Origin: Stieleria maiorica
GTDB taxonomy: Bacteria > Planctomycetota > Planctomycetia > Pirellulales > Pirellulaceae
DNA length: 64,000 bases
Direction of reading: 5' to 3'
NCBI RefSeq assembly: GCF_008035925.1
Contig: NZ_CP036264.1
Coordinates: 9,830,123-9,894,122, forward strand
Shown here: in pieces, positions 51,769 to 60,873 of the stretch
Layout of the letters: each line of letters opens with the position of its first letter
Numbering within the stretch: the first letter of the stretch is position 1
Program-made: the position numbers and the translations under genes
The notes under the pieces: generated by a model
Database searches by the model: none
What the model was told of the DNA's origin: nothing
What the model saw: the letters and a program-made list of their open reading frames with translations, nothing else

Positions 51769-53454
51769 TTACGCCGCGTGTTTGGCGGTGGTGGGGCGGT
51801 GGGGGAAAGGGTGTTTGGACTCGCAGAGCAGCCATTGCATCGGGCCGGCGCGGCGCTCGCCGAGCACCTGGGCTTGGCGGGGGATGCTCAGATTGGCGAG
51901 TTCGGGGAGCGACCAGTGCCGCGGCCGCTCGTCGTCCAGGATCGCGTCGATCACGGTGACGTCGTGCGTGGCGGCGAATTGCTCGTGCAGCCGCTCACAG
52001 ATCCCGGGGCGAAACAGGTCGTGCGTCTCGATCAGGAAGTCACTGTCGGCGAAGGCTTCAGCGGCGCGCTCGTCGACCAACAACTCCGCCTCGCCGCCTT
52101 CGATGTCACAGATCACCAAACCGCGTCTTCCGTAAAGGTCGCCGAACATGCATTCAGCTTGAACGACCAAGCGGTCTTCCACGCCGTTAGCCGCCGCCAT
52201 CTCGGCGATCGCCGCCCGGGCTTCGCGTTGCAGCTCGTACGCCAACACCCGGGCATCCGGCCAACGCATCGCGCAGCCGATCGCGTAGTAACCTTCCGCG
52301 CCGCCGACGTCGATGATCACCGGATAGTCTTTGGCAAGCAAACGATTCAATACCGGTTGCAGTTCGGCTTCGTACGTGCCCAACAACTTCGCCGCCAGCG
52401 TGCTGCCGTGCGAGTAGGCTTCGGGGTAGCGCAGCCCGGCAAAGGGGCCGCGCCGGACCGTCATCTCGCCAGCAAACTGCAACACCATTTCACGATCACG
52501 GGCCTGTAACATTGCCCGCCGCATCTGACGTTCGGCTGCGGCCTTGTCACGCCGCTGCTGACGGATCCGACGGCGGCGGTTTCGGTACGCGGCGACGGGG
52601 CCACGCTGGTACCAGCGACGTTTCTTTTGCGGACGCTTCGGTAGATCAAATCCGGCATCGCGAACCGCCTCGGCCAGCTGCCAGAATTCATCAGCGAACG
52701 GATGCGGTCGCCAGGTTTGCCAGGGCTTCGAACCCTGACCGCTGAAGTGGATGACGTGTGGATCGGGCGTCGGCAAAGGCAACGCATCGGGACCCGAAAA
52801 GAAACGATGCGTCACGTTGTACTCTGGCGCAAGACGCGTCCACCCCCCGGCGAACTGCACCGCCAAGATGTCTTGATCGGGGTAGACCCATCGATCGGGA
52901 TCCTGCATCACCTTGTCCAACATCGCCTGGCTGGTCCGCTTCGAGCGCCAAACGGCCAAGTCGATCGCGAGCACACCGCTGTTCAGGTACGCCGATTCGG
53001 GCGGCAACCCGAGTCGTTCGACCGCCGGATGGGCTTCGGGAACCGCCGCCAAGCCGGAATCACCCAGATCCTGGTTGAACAGTTCGTCCAACGGCCCGCG
53101 GACCAGTGTGTCGCCATCCAGGTAGACGACGCGGCCGATCTCTGCCGGCAGAATTTGCGGCAGGGCCAGTCGGTACAAGACCGAGACGTCCCAGTCGGAA
53201 TGCTGGGCGAACTGGCGGGGGAACGATTCGCCGACACGGTGGAAGGCGACCACGGCGCCGTTGGCCTGGATCAGGTTGCCGATATGGGATTGATCGGCGT
53301 CGTGAATGTCACCGTCGTGGACGATGTGGAATTCACAGCGCCGGGTCTGGGACCGGATCACCGAAAGCATGCTGACCAGCGCATAGGAGATGAAGTCTCG
53401 GTTGATCGTGTAGACGAACCGGAACGATTCGCTGGGTGTCCGCGGGCAATCCAT
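51769..53454 (-). CDS. GT8 glycosyltransferase fused to a SAM-dependent methyltransferase
   Basis: From ATG 53454 the 561-residue product has a GT8-like domain (residues ~10-270): SESFRFVYTINRDFISYALV, SVLYRLALPQILPAEIGRVV, VYLDGDTLVRGPLDEL with the DxD metal site, AYLNSGVLAIDLAVW and HVIHFSGQGSKPWQTW. A basic linker follows (KKRRWYQRGPVAAYRNRRRR), then a methyltransferase-type domain with YPVIIDVGGAEGYYAIGCAM and VICDIEGGEAELLVDERA. The fusion suggests transfer of a sugar and methylation of the same glycan. Frames open to 53619 upstream, but MDCPRTPSES fits the domain start. Confidence 0.87.
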   Translation of the reverse strand: MDCPRTPSESFRFVYTINRDFISYALVSMLSVIRSQTRRCEFHIVHDGDIHDADQSHIGNLIQANGAVVAFHRVGESFPRQFAQHSDWDVSVLYRLALPQILPAEIGRVVYLDGDTLVRGPLDELFNQDLGDSGLAAVPEAHPAVERLGLPPESAYLNSGVLAIDLAVWRSKRTSQAMLDKVMQDPDRWVYPDQDILAVQFAGGWTRLAPEYNVTHRFFSGPDALPLPTPDPHVIHFSGQGSKPWQTWRPHPFADEFWQLAEAVRDAGFDLPKRPQKKRRWYQRGPVAAYRNRRRRIRQQRRDKAAAERQMRRAMLQARDREMVLQFAGEMTVRRGPFAGLRYPEAYSHGSTLAAKLLGTYEAELQPVLNRLLAKDYPVIIDVGGAEGYYAIGCAMRWPDARVLAYELQREARAAIAEMAAANGVEDRLVVQAECMFGDLYGRRGLVICDIEGGEAELLVDERAAEAFADSDFLIETHDLFRPGICERLHEQFAATHDVTVIDAILDDERPRHWSLPELANLSIPRQAQVLGERRAGPMQWLLCESKHPFPHRPTTAKHAA

Positions 53455-53621
53455 TGGCGCGTTTTTTGGTGGGAGGGGTAGTGGACGAGGCGACGAGTCC
53501 ATTCGGATTGCCAGCTGCGAGGACTCCTCGCGTCGTCCACTACCGTTTACCCGAATGTATCGACAGGCTGGAAGCCTATCCCACTCGTGCCGATAGCAAA
53601 TAGGGCCTGCGGCCGACAATG

Positions 53622-55760
53622 TCAGTTCAGGTTTGCTTGCAAGAATGCCCAGAGATCCGCGTACTGGTCGATCTGTTTGCTGACCGGGGTTCCCGCGCCG
53701 TGGCCGGCTCGGGTTTCGATGCGGATCAACGTCGGATTGTCACAGGACTGGGCGGCTTGCAGGGCCGCAGCGAACTTGAAACTGTGTCCCGGCACGACGC
53801 GGTCGTCGCGGTCGGCCGTCGTGATCATTGTCGGCGGATAACACGTCCCCGGTTTCAAGTTGTGAAGCGGTGAATACGACAGCAAGTTCTCGATCTGGTC
53901 CGCTTCGTCACTGCTGCCATACTCGGTGACCCAGGCCCATCCGATCGTGAACTTGTGGTAGCGAAGCATGTCCATCACGCCGACGGCCGGCAAACAGGCG
54001 CCGAACAGATCGGGCCGCTGGGTCATGACGGCGCCGACCAACAACCCACCGTTGCTGCCGCCGCGGATGCCCAACCGGCCTGACGTGGTGTATCCGGCAT
54101 CGATCAGGTGTTCCGCCGCGGCGATGAAGTCGTCGAAGACGTTTTGTTTTTTCAGCCGCATGCCCGATTCATGCCACTCGCGTCCGTACTCTCCGCCGCC
54201 GCGCAAATTGGCCACCGCATAAATCCCTCCGGCATCGACCCAGGCGGCGTTGGCGGGCGAGAACACGGGGGTCAGCGAAACGTTGAACCCGCCGTAGGCA
54301 TACAGCAAGGTTTGATTGGTGCCGTCCAGTTTGCTGTCTTTGCGACGCGTGATGATGATCGGAATCTTCGTGCCGTCCTTGCTGTCGCAAAAGATCTGTT
54401 CGGTGACGAAGGCATCCAAGTCCAGATCGATCTCACTTTGTCGCCACAAAGACGTCGCTTCGGCTGGAGAGTCCTCGGTCAGGTCGACTCGATAGATCGC
54501 ACCGGGCGTGACGTAATTCGTGAAACTAAAGAACGTCTCGGTAGCGTCCTGGTGACCGCCGAAGCCGCTGACGGTTCCGACACCGGGCAAATCGAAATCG
54601 CCGATCGAGGATCCGTCGATCGCGTATCGGCTGACGTGGCTGCGGGCATCGCGGAGAGCGTCGACGTAGAACGTTTCTCCGAACAGGCTGACCGATTCGA
54701 TCACATCTTCGGACTCACCGATCACTTCTTTCCAATGCTCACGCTGCGGCGCGTTCACGTCGACGGCGATCACGCGTCGCCGCGGAGCCTGGTGATCGGT
54801 CAGGAAGTACATTGTGTCTTCGTTCGAACCGATGAAGTCGTATTCGAAATCGAATCCCGTGATCAGGGGCATGATTTCCGAATCGGCATCGCGGAGGTCT
54901 TTGACGAAGACTTGCGACTTCGGTTCGCTGCCTTTCCAGTTCTGGATCACCAGGTACCGTCCGTCGTCGGTGACGACCGGCGAGAATCCCCATTTGGGAT
55001 GATCCGGACGTTTCAGAATCAACGGGTCGTCGCTCTGGTCGGTTCCCAGGGCGTGAAAGTGCAGCCGTTGGTTTTCGTTGGTGCCGGTCAATTCCGATCC
55101 GGCATCGGGTTCGTCGTAGCGGGCGTAAAAGAAACCGCTGTTGTCGGGCAACCAAGCGATCGAGCTGAATTTGACCCAATGGACGGCGTCCTCCAGATCC
55201 TTGCCGGTGGCTACGTCACGAACTTTCCAGGTCCGCCAATCGCTGCCGCCGTCGGCCAATCCGTAAGCGATCAACGAACCGTCACGTGTCAGCTCGGTAC
55301 CGGCCAGTGCGACCGTGCCGTCGTCGCTCAACTTGTTCGGGTCGATCAGCACCTGTCGCTCGGCGGACAGCGAATCGGCCATGTAAAGGACGCTTTGGTT
55401 CTGCAGCCCGTTGTTGTGGGTATAGAAGTAGCGCTCGCCGCGGCGACTGGGGACGCCATAGCGTTCATAGTTCCAAAGCTTTTCAAGCCGCTGTCGCATC
55501 GGTTCGCGCTGGGGAAGCGATTGCAAGTAGGCCTGAGTGACTTCATTTTGTGCCTTGACCCATTGTTCGGTCTCGTCGCTCTCGGTGTCTTCCAGCCAGC
55601 GAAAGGGGTCGGCGACCTCGATGCCGTGGTACGAATCGCGGACGTCCGCCTGGTCGGTGACGGGGTACTTCAACGTGGTTGGGGTGACTTGTGCGTTCAA
55701 AACAGAAACGGCCGATAGCAGCAAAAGGAGGGACGTGATCGCTCGCGTTGGTTGATTCAT
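53622..55760 (-). CDS. Secreted prolyl oligopeptidase, family S9A
   Basis: The 712-residue product from ATG 55760 has a signal peptide (TRAITSLLLLLSAVSVLNAQ), then YPVTDQADVRDSYHGIEVAD and PFRWLED, the family opening, a beta-propeller, and a C-terminal catalytic domain. The serine lies in LGIRGGSNGGLLVGAVM, the Asp in TADRDDRVVPGHS and the His in TRAGHGAGTPVS. It cleaves after Pro in short peptides, here probably in the periplasm. A GTG at 55775 would add five residues. The gene is divergent from the comEC-like gene. Confidence 0.93.
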   Translation of the reverse strand: MNQPTRAITSLLLLLSAVSVLNAQVTPTTLKYPVTDQADVRDSYHGIEVADPFRWLEDTESDETEQWVKAQNEVTQAYLQSLPQREPMRQRLEKLWNYERYGVPSRRGERYFYTHNNGLQNQSVLYMADSLSAERQVLIDPNKLSDDGTVALAGTELTRDGSLIAYGLADGGSDWRTWKVRDVATGKDLEDAVHWVKFSSIAWLPDNSGFFYARYDEPDAGSELTGTNENQRLHFHALGTDQSDDPLILKRPDHPKWGFSPVVTDDGRYLVIQNWKGSEPKSQVFVKDLRDADSEIMPLITGFDFEYDFIGSNEDTMYFLTDHQAPRRRVIAVDVNAPQREHWKEVIGESEDVIESVSLFGETFYVDALRDARSHVSRYAIDGSSIGDFDLPGVGTVSGFGGHQDATETFFSFTNYVTPGAIYRVDLTEDSPAEATSLWRQSEIDLDLDAFVTEQIFCDSKDGTKIPIIITRRKDSKLDGTNQTLLYAYGGFNVSLTPVFSPANAAWVDAGGIYAVANLRGGGEYGREWHESGMRLKKQNVFDDFIAAAEHLIDAGYTTSGRLGIRGGSNGGLLVGAVMTQRPDLFGACLPAVGVMDMLRYHKFTIGWAWVTEYGSSDEADQIENLLSYSPLHNLKPGTCYPPTMITTADRDDRVVPGHSFKFAAALQAAQSCDNPTLIRIETRAGHGAGTPVSKQIDQYADLWAFLQANLN

Positions 55761-55944
55761 GACGTTGGGTTTCACGATTGGAAAGGCGTTGCGATGTAAA
55801 GTTCACTTCAGGGGGTGTCGGACTACTTCATTGTCGGTCGCGACTGGTCTATTCTAACCAGATAGCGCCACTTTGACGTCGCCACTCTTGCCGGCGAAGG
55901 TAGCTACGTTTTGGCGGCGATTCAAATTGATTGCCAGCACGCTA

Positions 55945-58644
55945 ATGGGAGCGACCGGGGTGAACGCGGCTTGGAGGCGACGATCGCGGTTGCGGCAATG
56001 GATGCGGCGTGACTGGTTGAATCGGGACCTGCTGCTGGAGCCCGGCGGACGACTGGCGTCGATGCTGCACCGGTTTCCGTTTGTCGTTGCCAGTGGCTTC
56101 GCCGCGTTGGGGGTGGTCTGCGATGCGTGGTGGTATGTGTCGTTGTGGACCAGCATGACGCGTTGGTTGTCGATCGCTGCGGTGGCGGGTTTGTTGCCCC
56201 TGGCGATCGAGCGCATGCTGCGCCCCTCGCCGACGGGAGTGCAATGGACCGGCGTGGGAGGATCGGCTCGCGTGGTCCGCTGGACGTGCAATGCGGTCTT
56301 GTGGATGTGTTGCTTTGGGGTGTTGCATGCGTGGAGCGAAACATCATATCGCGGCGCGTCGATTCGGGCGTTGGTCGATCAATCCGACCAGCCGATCGTG
56401 GTGCGGGGCCGGCTGGATTGTACGGTCTCGCTGCGCCGCAATCCGATTTCATACGGGCGCCGGGGTGATGGCCAATCGCCGTGGCAAAGTCAATTGACGA
56501 TTGCGCTGGATCAGCGTCGTGTGGGCGACGGTTATGAAGCGATCGACGGCAAGGTGTTGGTTTACGTCGACGGGGATATGAGCGAGTTTCGCCCCGGGGA
56601 TCGGTTGGAGATCTATGGCTGGCTGCGTTCCTTTGAAGGTCCGACCAACCCTGGCGAAAGCGACCTGCGTCCTTCGTATCGACGCCGCGGGCTGCACGGC
56701 CGCATTGAAACGAAACACGCCGGTGCGATCACATTGCTGCAGCCATCGCCCGACCGAATCGCCGCTGCGGTGGCGGGGATCGCCACACGGGGGCGTCAAT
56801 CGTTGCTGCGTCACACCGACCAGGTGACCGGACCGTTGGCGGTCGCGTTGGTCGTCGGCCAGCGTGAGTTTGTGGACCCGAAGACGCGCGATGCTTTGTT
56901 GGCCACCGGCACGGCGCACTTGCTGTCGGTCAGCGGAATGCACTTGGCGATTCTGGTGCTGGTGGTGACCTGGATCGTTTCCGCACTGGGGATTCAGCCG
57001 TTCAGCCGCTTTGTGGTGATTGTGGCGGTCAGCGCGTTGTATGTCGCGGTGACGGGCGGCCGCCCGCCGGTGATGCGGGCAGCGATTTTGATTTCAATGC
57101 TGTTGTTGTCGACCTGTGTTCGGCGGACATCCCAGCCGATCAATACGTTGGGCGTGGCGGCGTTGCTGTTGATCTTGTTGAACCCGATGAACGTGTTTTC
57201 GGTCGGCGTTCATCTGTCGTTCTTGGCGGTGATCACGTTGATGCTGGCCGGACGACCGATCGTGCCGGGGTCGATGCGATCGGAGATGGAATTGCAGCGT
57301 GAGAGCGGTTTCCAAGCGATGGTCGACGCGTCGTCCAGCCGCTACGTCCGACACGCCAAAACGGTCGCCCGGTTCTTCGGCCAGATGGCATGGCTCAGTG
57401 CATGCGTGACGGCCGTCAGTTTGCCGTTGGTGTGGTCGAACTTTCATCTGGTGTCGCTGGTCAGCGTGTTGACCAACGTGTTGGTGTGGGCCGGATTGAT
57501 GTTGGCGTTGCCGGCCGGTGTGTTGACGGTGATCTTGGATCCCGTTCACAGCTGGTTGGGGATGATCCCCGGAACGGTCTGTCACGTGGCCTTGCGGTAC
57601 ATGTGGTGGATCATCCAGGGAACGGCTACCTGGCCGGCCGGGCACGCCTGGCTGCCGGCACCACCGACCGCCGCGGTGGGACTGTTTTACGCGGTGATGG
57701 CGGCGTCGTTGATTTGGCGGTCGCGGCGAGCGCGTTGGTTCCGCTGTGGCTGGGTGCTGGTGTGGGGATTGGCGGTATTCGCGATTTCGACGCGTGTCAG
57801 TCCGCTGCCGCCGAGCACTTTGGAAGCCACGTTCATCGACGTCGGGCACGGGACCAGCGTGATCGTGCGGACGCCCGACGAAAGGGTGTGGTTGTATGAT
57901 TGCGGACGGATGGGCAACCACTTCGGCACCAGCCGCGACATCGACACCGCGCTCTGGTCGCTGGGGGTGACACACTTGGACGGGGTGTTTCTATCACACG
58001 CCGACGCGGATCATTACAACGCCTTGCCGGCGATCTTGGATCGATTTTCGGTCGACCAGATCATCACGCCACCGGCGATGTTGCACGGCGGTGACGCGGC
58101 CCTTGCGCCGGTTCGCGCGGCAATCGCCGATCACGGGATTCCCGTCCGCGAGGTCACTGCAGACGAGGTCACTGCAGACGAGGTCACTGCGGACGGGATC
58201 GCAGAGGAGGAGGGCGGGGCGAGGGTCGTGCCGGCGGGCATGTCGGTGTTGCATCCGTCCGGCCACCGCATCACCGGCAGCGACAACGCCAACAGCATGG
58301 TGTTGCGAATCGACCATGGCGGCGGAACGTTGTTGTTGCCGGGGGATTTGGAGCCGCCGGGGACCGGGGCGTTGGCATCACGGCCGCGGCCGCCGGCCGG
58401 TGGCGTGTTGATGGCACCCCACCATGGCAGTTTGTCGATGGACGCCGATGTGGTGTTGGCCTGGGCGCGGCCGCAGCAGACGATCGTCAGCGGCAGCCGT
58501 CGGGCGGCGCGGACGGAAGTCGAAGCGATGTTGTCGGTGACCGGCAGCGGCGTACACATCACCGCCCGCAGCGGTGCCATTCGGGTGCGACTGGATGACA
58601 CTGGAAAAATCGGTATTCGAAGATGGTTGGAGAGTCCTTGGTGA
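55945..58644 (+). CDS. comEC: ComEC/Rec2 competence DNA channel protein
   Basis: The ~900-residue product has an N-terminal OB-like region, a Competence domain with many membrane helices (TGTAHLLSVSGMHLAILVLV, VTGGRPPVMRAAILISMLLL) and a C-terminal metallo-beta-lactamase-like domain with LEATFIDVGHGTSVIVRTPD and VFLSHADADHYNALPAILD. ComEC moves single-stranded DNA into the cytoplasm during transformation. Residues near EVTADEVTADEVTADG come from three 15-bp repeats (58150-58194). ATG 55945 is used; the frame is open back to a TTG at 55873, but 55889-55903 matches a palindrome (GTAGCTAC) also found at 29663, so this part may be intergenic. Confidence 0.85.
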   Translation: MGATGVNAAWRRRSRLRQWMRRDWLNRDLLLEPGGRLASMLHRFPFVVASGFAALGVVCDAWWYVSLWTSMTRWLSIAAVAGLLPLAIERMLRPSPTGVQWTGVGGSARVVRWTCNAVLWMCCFGVLHAWSETSYRGASIRALVDQSDQPIVVRGRLDCTVSLRRNPISYGRRGDGQSPWQSQLTIALDQRRVGDGYEAIDGKVLVYVDGDMSEFRPGDRLEIYGWLRSFEGPTNPGESDLRPSYRRRGLHGRIETKHAGAITLLQPSPDRIAAAVAGIATRGRQSLLRHTDQVTGPLAVALVVGQREFVDPKTRDALLATGTAHLLSVSGMHLAILVLVVTWIVSALGIQPFSRFVVIVAVSALYVAVTGGRPPVMRAAILISMLLLSTCVRRTSQPINTLGVAALLLILLNPMNVFSVGVHLSFLAVITLMLAGRPIVPGSMRSEMELQRESGFQAMVDASSSRYVRHAKTVARFFGQMAWLSACVTAVSLPLVWSNFHLVSLVSVLTNVLVWAGLMLALPAGVLTVILDPVHSWLGMIPGTVCHVALRYMWWIIQGTATWPAGHAWLPAPPTAAVGLFYAVMAASLIWRSRRARWFRCGWVLVWGLAVFAISTRVSPLPPSTLEATFIDVGHGTSVIVRTPDERVWLYDCGRMGNHFGTSRDIDTALWSLGVTHLDGVFLSHADADHYNALPAILDRFSVDQIITPPAMLHGGDAALAPVRAAIADHGIPVREVTADEVTADEVTADGIAEEEGGARVVPAGMSVLHPSGHRITGSDNANSMVLRIDHGGGTLLLPGDLEPPGTGALASRPRPPAGGVLMAPHHGSLSMDADVVLAWARPQQTIVSGSRRAARTEVEAMLSVTGSGVHITARSGAIRVRLDDTGKIGIRRWLESPW

Positions 58645-59582
58645 GCCCTCGCCGACCGGTTGACTCTGGCCATTTTCACGGCGATGTGTACCATGACAGC
58701 CTGCAACGTGTTTGTCTCGGGACCGCTTTTGGAGCCAATTCGCCTGTGTTGGGAATCCTTCACCAGATTTCTATCACCTGTTTTTTCACCAGTTATCTGG
58801 TGGCGTTGCTGCTGGAGCTGACGCGGCTAGTCGGCCAATTCCGGTTTCGGATGGCGGCGGTGCTGGCGATGATGGGCGTGGGGCTGTTCACCCACATCAG
58901 CTACCTGTTTTTACGGGCCGTGGATCTGCCCGACGATGACGGCCGGGGGCTGTTGTCCAGCTGGGCCGAGTGGTCGCTGTTGTTGGCGCTGGGGCTGGCG
59001 ATCTGTTTTTTGATCGCCTACGTCCGCCGCAGCGACACGATCATCAGTTTCTTTTTTCTGCCGCTGATCTTGCTGACCATCGGGCTAGGAATTTGGATCG
59101 GCGGTTGGGAGCGGTTTTCACGCACCGAAACGGCCAACGCGTGGCGATCGATTCATGGGTTGGCGATGATGATCGGGACCGGCGCGGTGTTGGTCGGTTT
59201 TCTGGCCGGGGTGATGTACCTGGTGCAATCCTGGCGTCTGAAGCACAAGCGGGCCGGGATGCGGGGGTTCCGTCTGCCGACGCTGGAGACGCTCGACTGG
59301 GCCAACCGACGGACGCTGGTGATCAGCACCGCCGCAGTGGGGATCGGGGTGGTTGCCGGTGCGATCATGAATTTGAATCAAAACGAGCACTTCGAATGGT
59401 CCGACGGCGGAATCCTGTTGTCGCTGGTTCTGTTCCTGTGGCTGGTGGCGGCCACGGCGATCGAGTTTCTGTACTCGCCGGCCAGCCGGGGGCGAAAGGC
59501 GTTCTACATGACGTTGGCCAGCCTGGGCTTTCTGGTCCTGGCGCTCGTCGGCGTCATCTTCAGTTCACACGGGGTGGGCTGA
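58623..59582 (+). CDS. HemX/CcsA-like membrane protein
   Basis: The 319-residue product has about eight membrane helices, including VLGILHQISITCFFTSYLVA, FRMAAVLAMMGVGLFTHISY, WSLLLALGLAICFLIAYVRR and GLAMMIGTGAVLVGFLAGVM, matching the HemX/CcsA family. Its position before hemA favours the HemX role of tuning glutamyl-tRNA reductase level; cytochrome c maturation is the alternative, as the tryptophan-rich WWD motif is not seen. ATG 58623 overlaps the comEC 3' end; GTG 58641 is an alternative start. The TGA overlaps the hemA ATG (TGATG). Confidence 0.85.
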   Translation: MVGESLVSPRRPVDSGHFHGDVYHDSLQRVCLGTAFGANSPVLGILHQISITCFFTSYLVALLLELTRLVGQFRFRMAAVLAMMGVGLFTHISYLFLRAVDLPDDDGRGLLSSWAEWSLLLALGLAICFLIAYVRRSDTIISFFFLPLILLTIGLGIWIGGWERFSRTETANAWRSIHGLAMMIGTGAVLVGFLAGVMYLVQSWRLKHKRAGMRGFRLPTLETLDWANRRTLVISTAAVGIGVVAGAIMNLNQNEHFEWSDGGILLSLVLFLWLVAATAIEFLYSPASRGRKAFYMTLASLGFLVLALVGVIFSSHGVG

Positions 59583-60859
59583 TGAAACTGCAAATGATCG
59601 GCTGCAGTCACCACGACTCGGCCGTTGAATTCCGTGAACGGGTTGCGTTTTCGGGCGACCAAATCGATACGGCCTTGGACGAGTTCCGCCGGCGGTTTCC
59701 CAAAGGCGAATTGGTGCTGCTGAGCACGTGTAATCGGACCGAGCTGTACACGACGACCGACGAAGAGTTCTCGCTCGATCGCGACGCCGTGATCCGGTTT
59801 CTGGCCGAACAACATCAGCTGCCGGCCGATGAAGTCGTCGAGCAGATGATCTATCGCAGCGGACATGATGCGGTCGAACACCTGTTCACGGTCGCATCGA
59901 GTCTGGACAGCATGGTGATCGGCGAATCCCAAATCCTCTCACAGGTCAAACAGGCCTACGATTTGGCCTGTCAATCGGGATCGGCCGGTCCGCTGACGCA
60001 CGCCGTCTTTCAAGCCGCCAATCATGCGGCCAAGCGGGTGCAAACGGAGACGGAGATTCATCGCCGACGGGTCAGCGTGCCCAGCGTGGCGGTGGGCGAA
60101 GTCGTTCCGGAAGTGTTCGATTCGTTGGTCGGCAAACGGGTGTTGATCTGCGGTGCCGGGGAGATGGGCGAAGAAACGCTTCGTTATCTGATCCAAGCCG
60201 GGGCGAACGACATCGTGGTTTTGAACCGATCGCTGGAGCGAGCCAAGGGCCTGGCCGATGCGTTTTCGATCCGATACGCCCCTTGGGAGAGTTTGTTGGA
60301 TCAGGTCGTTCAAGCGGACTTGATGGTCGGCACGACGGCGGCGACCGAACCGATTTTGACCTACGAGCAATACGCCAAACTGCGATCGCAGCGACGCGAC
60401 CGAGTGCTGTTGGTGTTGGACCTGGCCGTGCCGCGTGACTTCGACGCCCGGCTGGACGATTTTCCCAACCTGTACCTTTACCAGATCGACGACTTGCAGG
60501 CGGCGTGCCAGCGAAATCGGCACGAGCGGGAGAAGGAGTGGCCCAAAGCGCAGCGGATCATCACGGAGGAAACGCAGCGTTTATTGACCGATTTGAATCA
60601 TCGCGCGACTGGTCCGGTGATCAAACGTTTGCGGCAGCACGCGCAGCAGATCAAACAGGACGAACTGGAGCGGTTGCTGCCCAAGTTACGCGCCTTGGGC
60701 GGTGAACCGGCAATGCAAAAAGAGATCGAGAAATCGCTTGACCGGTTGATCAACAAGTTGTTGCACCCGCCGCTATCGTCATTGAAAGAGGACGCGGCCG
60801 AGGGGCATCAAAAGGGGCTGGTCAAGGCGTTGCGGGAGCTATTCCGGCTGGGGGATTGA
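59582..60859 (+). CDS. hemA: Glutamyl-tRNA reductase
   Basis: The 425-residue enzyme begins MKLQMIGCSHHDSAVEFRER, has the catalytic Cys50 in LLSTCNRTELYT, the conserved HLFTVASSLDSMVIGESQIL block with SQVKQAY, and the NADPH site VLICGAGEMGEETLRYL. The C-terminal dimerisation helices end LVKALRELFRLGD. It converts Glu-tRNA to glutamate-1-semialdehyde, the first step of C5 heme biosynthesis. The ATG overlaps the HemX-like stop by one base. The longer frame from 58970 is a reading-frame artefact, translating the upstream gene out of frame. Its stop lies in a hairpin with the acidic-protein stop. Confidence 0.95.
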   Translation: MKLQMIGCSHHDSAVEFRERVAFSGDQIDTALDEFRRRFPKGELVLLSTCNRTELYTTTDEEFSLDRDAVIRFLAEQHQLPADEVVEQMIYRSGHDAVEHLFTVASSLDSMVIGESQILSQVKQAYDLACQSGSAGPLTHAVFQAANHAAKRVQTETEIHRRRVSVPSVAVGEVVPEVFDSLVGKRVLICGAGEMGEETLRYLIQAGANDIVVLNRSLERAKGLADAFSIRYAPWESLLDQVVQADLMVGTTAATEPILTYEQYAKLRSQRRDRVLLVLDLAVPRDFDARLDDFPNLYLYQIDDLQAACQRNRHEREKEWPKAQRIITEETQRLLTDLNHRATGPVIKRLRQHAQQIKQDELERLLPKLRALGGEPAMQKEIEKSLDRLINKLLHPPLSSLKEDAAEGHQKGLVKALRELFRLGD

Positions 60860-60873
60860 TCGATCTCAATCCC
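60852..60873. terminator. Hairpin shared by two converging gene ends
   Basis: GGGATTGA (60852-60859) pairs with TCAATCCC (60866-60873) across a 6-base loop. It includes the TGA of hemA (60857-60859) and the TGA of the acidic protein gene (60866-60868, reverse strand). No U-tract follows on either strand, so termination is only inferred. Confidence 0.45.

Noticed and set aside
51601-52509. 302-residue open frame on the plus strand
   Set aside because: It is antisense to the GT8-methyltransferase gene and overlaps repeat sequence; no domain is visible.
54108-55718. 536-residue open frame on the plus strand
   Set aside because: It lies wholly opposite the prolyl oligopeptidase gene, whose motifs are clear. 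The plus-strand product is Val/Gly/Asp-biased and has no domain, typical of a GC-rich shadow frame.
58970-59581. 5' part of the long frame leading into hemA
   Set aside because: It translates the HemX-like gene in another frame. The hemA start at 59582 fits the family.
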